Shown: in pieces, positions 62,408-64,000 of the stretch | Position numbering within the stretch: position 1 is the stretch's first letter | Layout of the letters: each line of letters starts with the position of its first letter | Position numbers and translations under genes: made by a program | DNA from: Desulfospira sp963664655 | GTDB lineage: Bacteria; Desulfobacterota; Desulfobacteria; Desulfobacterales; Desulfobacteraceae | DNA length: 64,000 nucleotides | Assembly: GCA_963664655.2 (NCBI GenBank) | Contig: OY761554.1 | Location: 186,001 to 250,000, forward strand | Direction: 5' to 3' | Notes under the pieces: generated by a model | Database searches by the model: none | Told to the model about the DNA's origin: nothing | The model's input: only the letters and a program-made list of their open reading frames with translations

Positions 62408-63400
62408 ATGAAACATGATTTCATCCAGATGGGAGAATGGCAAGAGGGGATTGACGGAAGCACCCTGTTTAGTTCGGCTGTTTTGGATCATAGCCCTGCT
62501 AACTGGGTGATGTCGGATTACTTTGGTCGGGGATCCATTCAAATGATAAAATTTCGCTCTGGGATGACCTTAAGTTTTCAAAGGCACTGTTTCAAACATC
62601 GGACTAAGCTGTATGGCCAGAGCAATAAAGCGTTCATCGGTTTTCATTTTTGTCTGTCCGGCTTTGAAAAGAATAAGGTGAACGGTGTTGGGAAGGATGT
62701 CCAGTTTTGCCAGGATAATAATGGTTTTATTATCGCAAAAAACGGTTGGCAATGGGAGGCTGAAGCTCCTGCGGAACAAAATTTCTCGCTGGTTGCTATT
62801 GGTTTTACGTTTAATAAATTCAGGGAAATTGTTTACGACCAAACACACAGGTTACCTTCGGTCTTACAGGCCGTCTGCGAAGACAACGCACCTGAGTTTG
62901 AAAGCACAAACATGCCTTCAACGCCACAAATACGGTTGGTGTTGGCTCAGATGCTTGATGCGTCTTTGGCTCTATCCTATAGAAAATTATATTTTGAAGC
63001 CAAATCGTTGGAACTTATTGACCTTATTATAGACGTCATTAATCATGCAGACCGTGACAACCGTTCAGCAAGACATTTTCAGTCCCCTGAAATCGATAGA
63101 CTCTATCACGTAAGGGAGGTCATTCTAAAAGACCTTGCCAACCCGCCAAATTTGTATGATCTGGCAAAAATTGCAGGCATGAACCATTGCAAATTGAATC
63201 GCGGCTTTAAAGCCCTGTTCGGCAACACAGTTTTCGGATACCTTCGGGATATTCGCCTGGAAAAAGCCCGCCGACTTTTGACAACGGGCAAAATGAATGT
63301 CACCGAGGCCTCCTGCTTTGTAGGCTATTCCTGTTTAAGTCACTTTTCCAACGCTTTTAAAAAGCAATATAAAGTTTACCCGAGGGAATGTTTGAAATGA
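62408..63400 (+). CDS. AraC-family regulator of the third TonB locus
   Basis: A 330-residue AraC regulator with HTH regions NLYDLAKIAGMNHCKLNRGF and NVTEASCFVGYSCLSHFSNA. Its N-terminal ligand part resembles the other two in this window only loosely. It is followed on the same strand by a TonB receptor whose upstream region carries a direct repeat, the presumed target site. Confidence 0.9.
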   Translation: MKHDFIQMGEWQEGIDGSTLFSSAVLDHSPANWVMSDYFGRGSIQMIKFRSGMTLSFQRHCFKHRTKLYGQSNKAFIGFHFCLSGFEKNKVNGVGKDVQFCQDNNGFIIAKNGWQWEAEAPAEQNFSLVAIGFTFNKFREIVYDQTHRLPSVLQAVCEDNAPEFESTNMPSTPQIRLVLAQMLDASLALSYRKLYFEAKSLELIDLIIDVINHADRDNRSARHFQSPEIDRLYHVREVILKDLANPPNLYDLAKIAGMNHCKLNRGFKALFGNTVFGYLRDIRLEKARRLLTTGKMNVTEASCFVGYSCLSHFSNAFKKQYKVYPRECLK

Positions 63401-63713
63401 TCTTTCTGCGCGTCCTTATCCCCGCCGGAGGGCACCACCCGGGCCAATCATCGAAACAGGTCTTGTAACATCGTTTTCAGCGCGCCCTTGAATGTTTGAC
63501 CACCTCAATATAGCATAACAAGACTTCTGATATTTACACGTTAAAAGTTCGCCGATCATTAAAATCTATTCGCCGATCATTAGTCTCTTCTTGCACAGAT
63601 CTGGTAGTAGTATTGTCGTTTCACCTCGAAATTCAGAAAAAAGGCTGGATATCAGAGAAATGAATGGCGCCGGCGTTTATTAAATGAATATTGAACTGAA
63701 AAGGTACTAATGG
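63401..63713 (+). other. Gap between the third AraC gene and its receptor
   Basis: No coding frame is convincing here. Apart from the 14-bp direct repeat described separately, I see no hairpin or tRNA. The receptor promoter should lie between the repeat and the ATG at 63714. Confidence 0.5.
63548..63582 (+). promoter_or_regulatory. 14-bp direct repeat upstream of the third TonB receptor
   Basis: TTCGCCGATCATTA occurs at 63548-63561 and again at 63569-63582, perfect copies 21 bp apart (two helical turns), 132 nt before the receptor ATG. Same-face direct repeats are the usual AraC-family binding geometry. Confidence 0.75.
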
Positions 63714-64000
63714 ATGAAAAAAATCAGTATTTGGAAAAAAAGGAGTTTAATTTTGTTGACTGTTTTCTTGTTTGCTGTGCCGGCCACGGTTGCTGCCCAG
63801 AAAACAGGTACAAAGGAAAATGAATCCACCACTTTGGACAGTATTACGGTCACAGCCCAGAAAACAGAAGAAAACGTTCAGGATGTACCGATTTCAATGA
63901 CGGTACTTGACAGCCTTGAAATCGAGGACCGGAAAATTGAGAAGGTAACGGACATTGCCCTGGCCACGCCCGGTCTTTCATTTGTGAACATGAATTACAG
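63714..64000 (+). CDS. TonB-dependent receptor (third locus, 3' partial)
   Basis: Open from the ATG to the window end, so only about 95 residues are visible. They show a signal peptide (MKKISIWKKRSLILLTVFLF, cleavage near VAA-QK), a TonB box LDSITVTAQK, and the start of a plug domain (VPISMTVLDSLEIED). An ATG at 63710 is out of frame. The regulator of the same locus is directly upstream. Confidence 0.85.
   Translation, partial: MKKISIWKKRSLILLTVFLFAVPATVAAQKTGTKENESTTLDSITVTAQKTEENVQDVPISMTVLDSLEIEDRKIEKVTDIALATPGLSFVNMNY

Overview
The window looks like part of the chromosome of a sulfate-reducing deltaproteobacterium of the Desulfobacterales type. This is an inference from gene content and style, not a database match. 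It has moderate GC, TAXI-type TRAP transport, an FmdE protein, a BKACE enzyme, and two ribosome/translation gene blocks in typical deltaproteobacterial order. The housekeeping core spans about 30-47 kb. Both flanks are accessory regions rich in transport and catabolic genes.

Layout. 1-10 kb: the end of a TAXI solute-binding protein, a fused TRAP permease and a universal stress protein; then a BKACE enzyme divergent from an RpiR regulator and a class III aminotransferase; then polyphosphate kinase, a class V aminotransferase and an FmdE protein. 11-16.6 kb: a compact five-gene minus-strand operon (PLP-dependent synthase-like protein, DgcN-like DUF1611 protein, MurL-like PP-loop ATPase, creatininase, DgcA-like enolase-superfamily epimerase). 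Its genes overlap or nearly touch, and they point to amino-acid or D-glutamate stereochemistry. This is the best candidate for an undescribed pathway. 16.9-17.7 kb: a GC-rich island with a truncated DUF4157 (HEAAH) protein and a small partner. 18-24 kb: a TetR regulator with two perfect operators, a sulfotransferase, a lipoprotein hydrolase, a DUF2284 protein, a crotonase and a MATE exporter. 24-30 kb: a metal or siderophore uptake locus (TonB receptor, AraC regulator, DUF3649, PepSY-TM and a small periplasmic membrane-anchored protein). Two nearly identical 28-bp sites lie about 100 bp upstream of the receptor and of the DUF3649 operon.

30-45 kb: rimP-nusA-infB-rbfA-truB-rpsO-pnp plus an MBL hydrolase, a tRNA-Gly(CCC), pheT-pheS-rplT-rpmI-infC and tadA, all on the minus strand. 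infC appears to use an AUA start codon. 45.7-50.5 kb (plus): a dGTPase, a cysteine-cluster protein and a copper operon (csoR-like, copZ-like, copA-like) behind a clear CsoR operator. 50.5-52 kb: a DUF4143 ATPase.

52-64 kb: a second AraC/TonB locus with an ABC ATPase, an ABC permease fused to an M1-peptidase-like domain that has lost its zinc site, and a DUF4198 protein. It is followed by decayed fragments of a second copy of the same locus, a VapBC-type toxin-antitoxin pair, and a third AraC/TonB pair whose receptor runs off the window. Three AraC-TonB receptor pairs in 64 kb, each with its own repeated upstream site, suggest repeated recruitment or duplication of a metal or siderophore uptake module.
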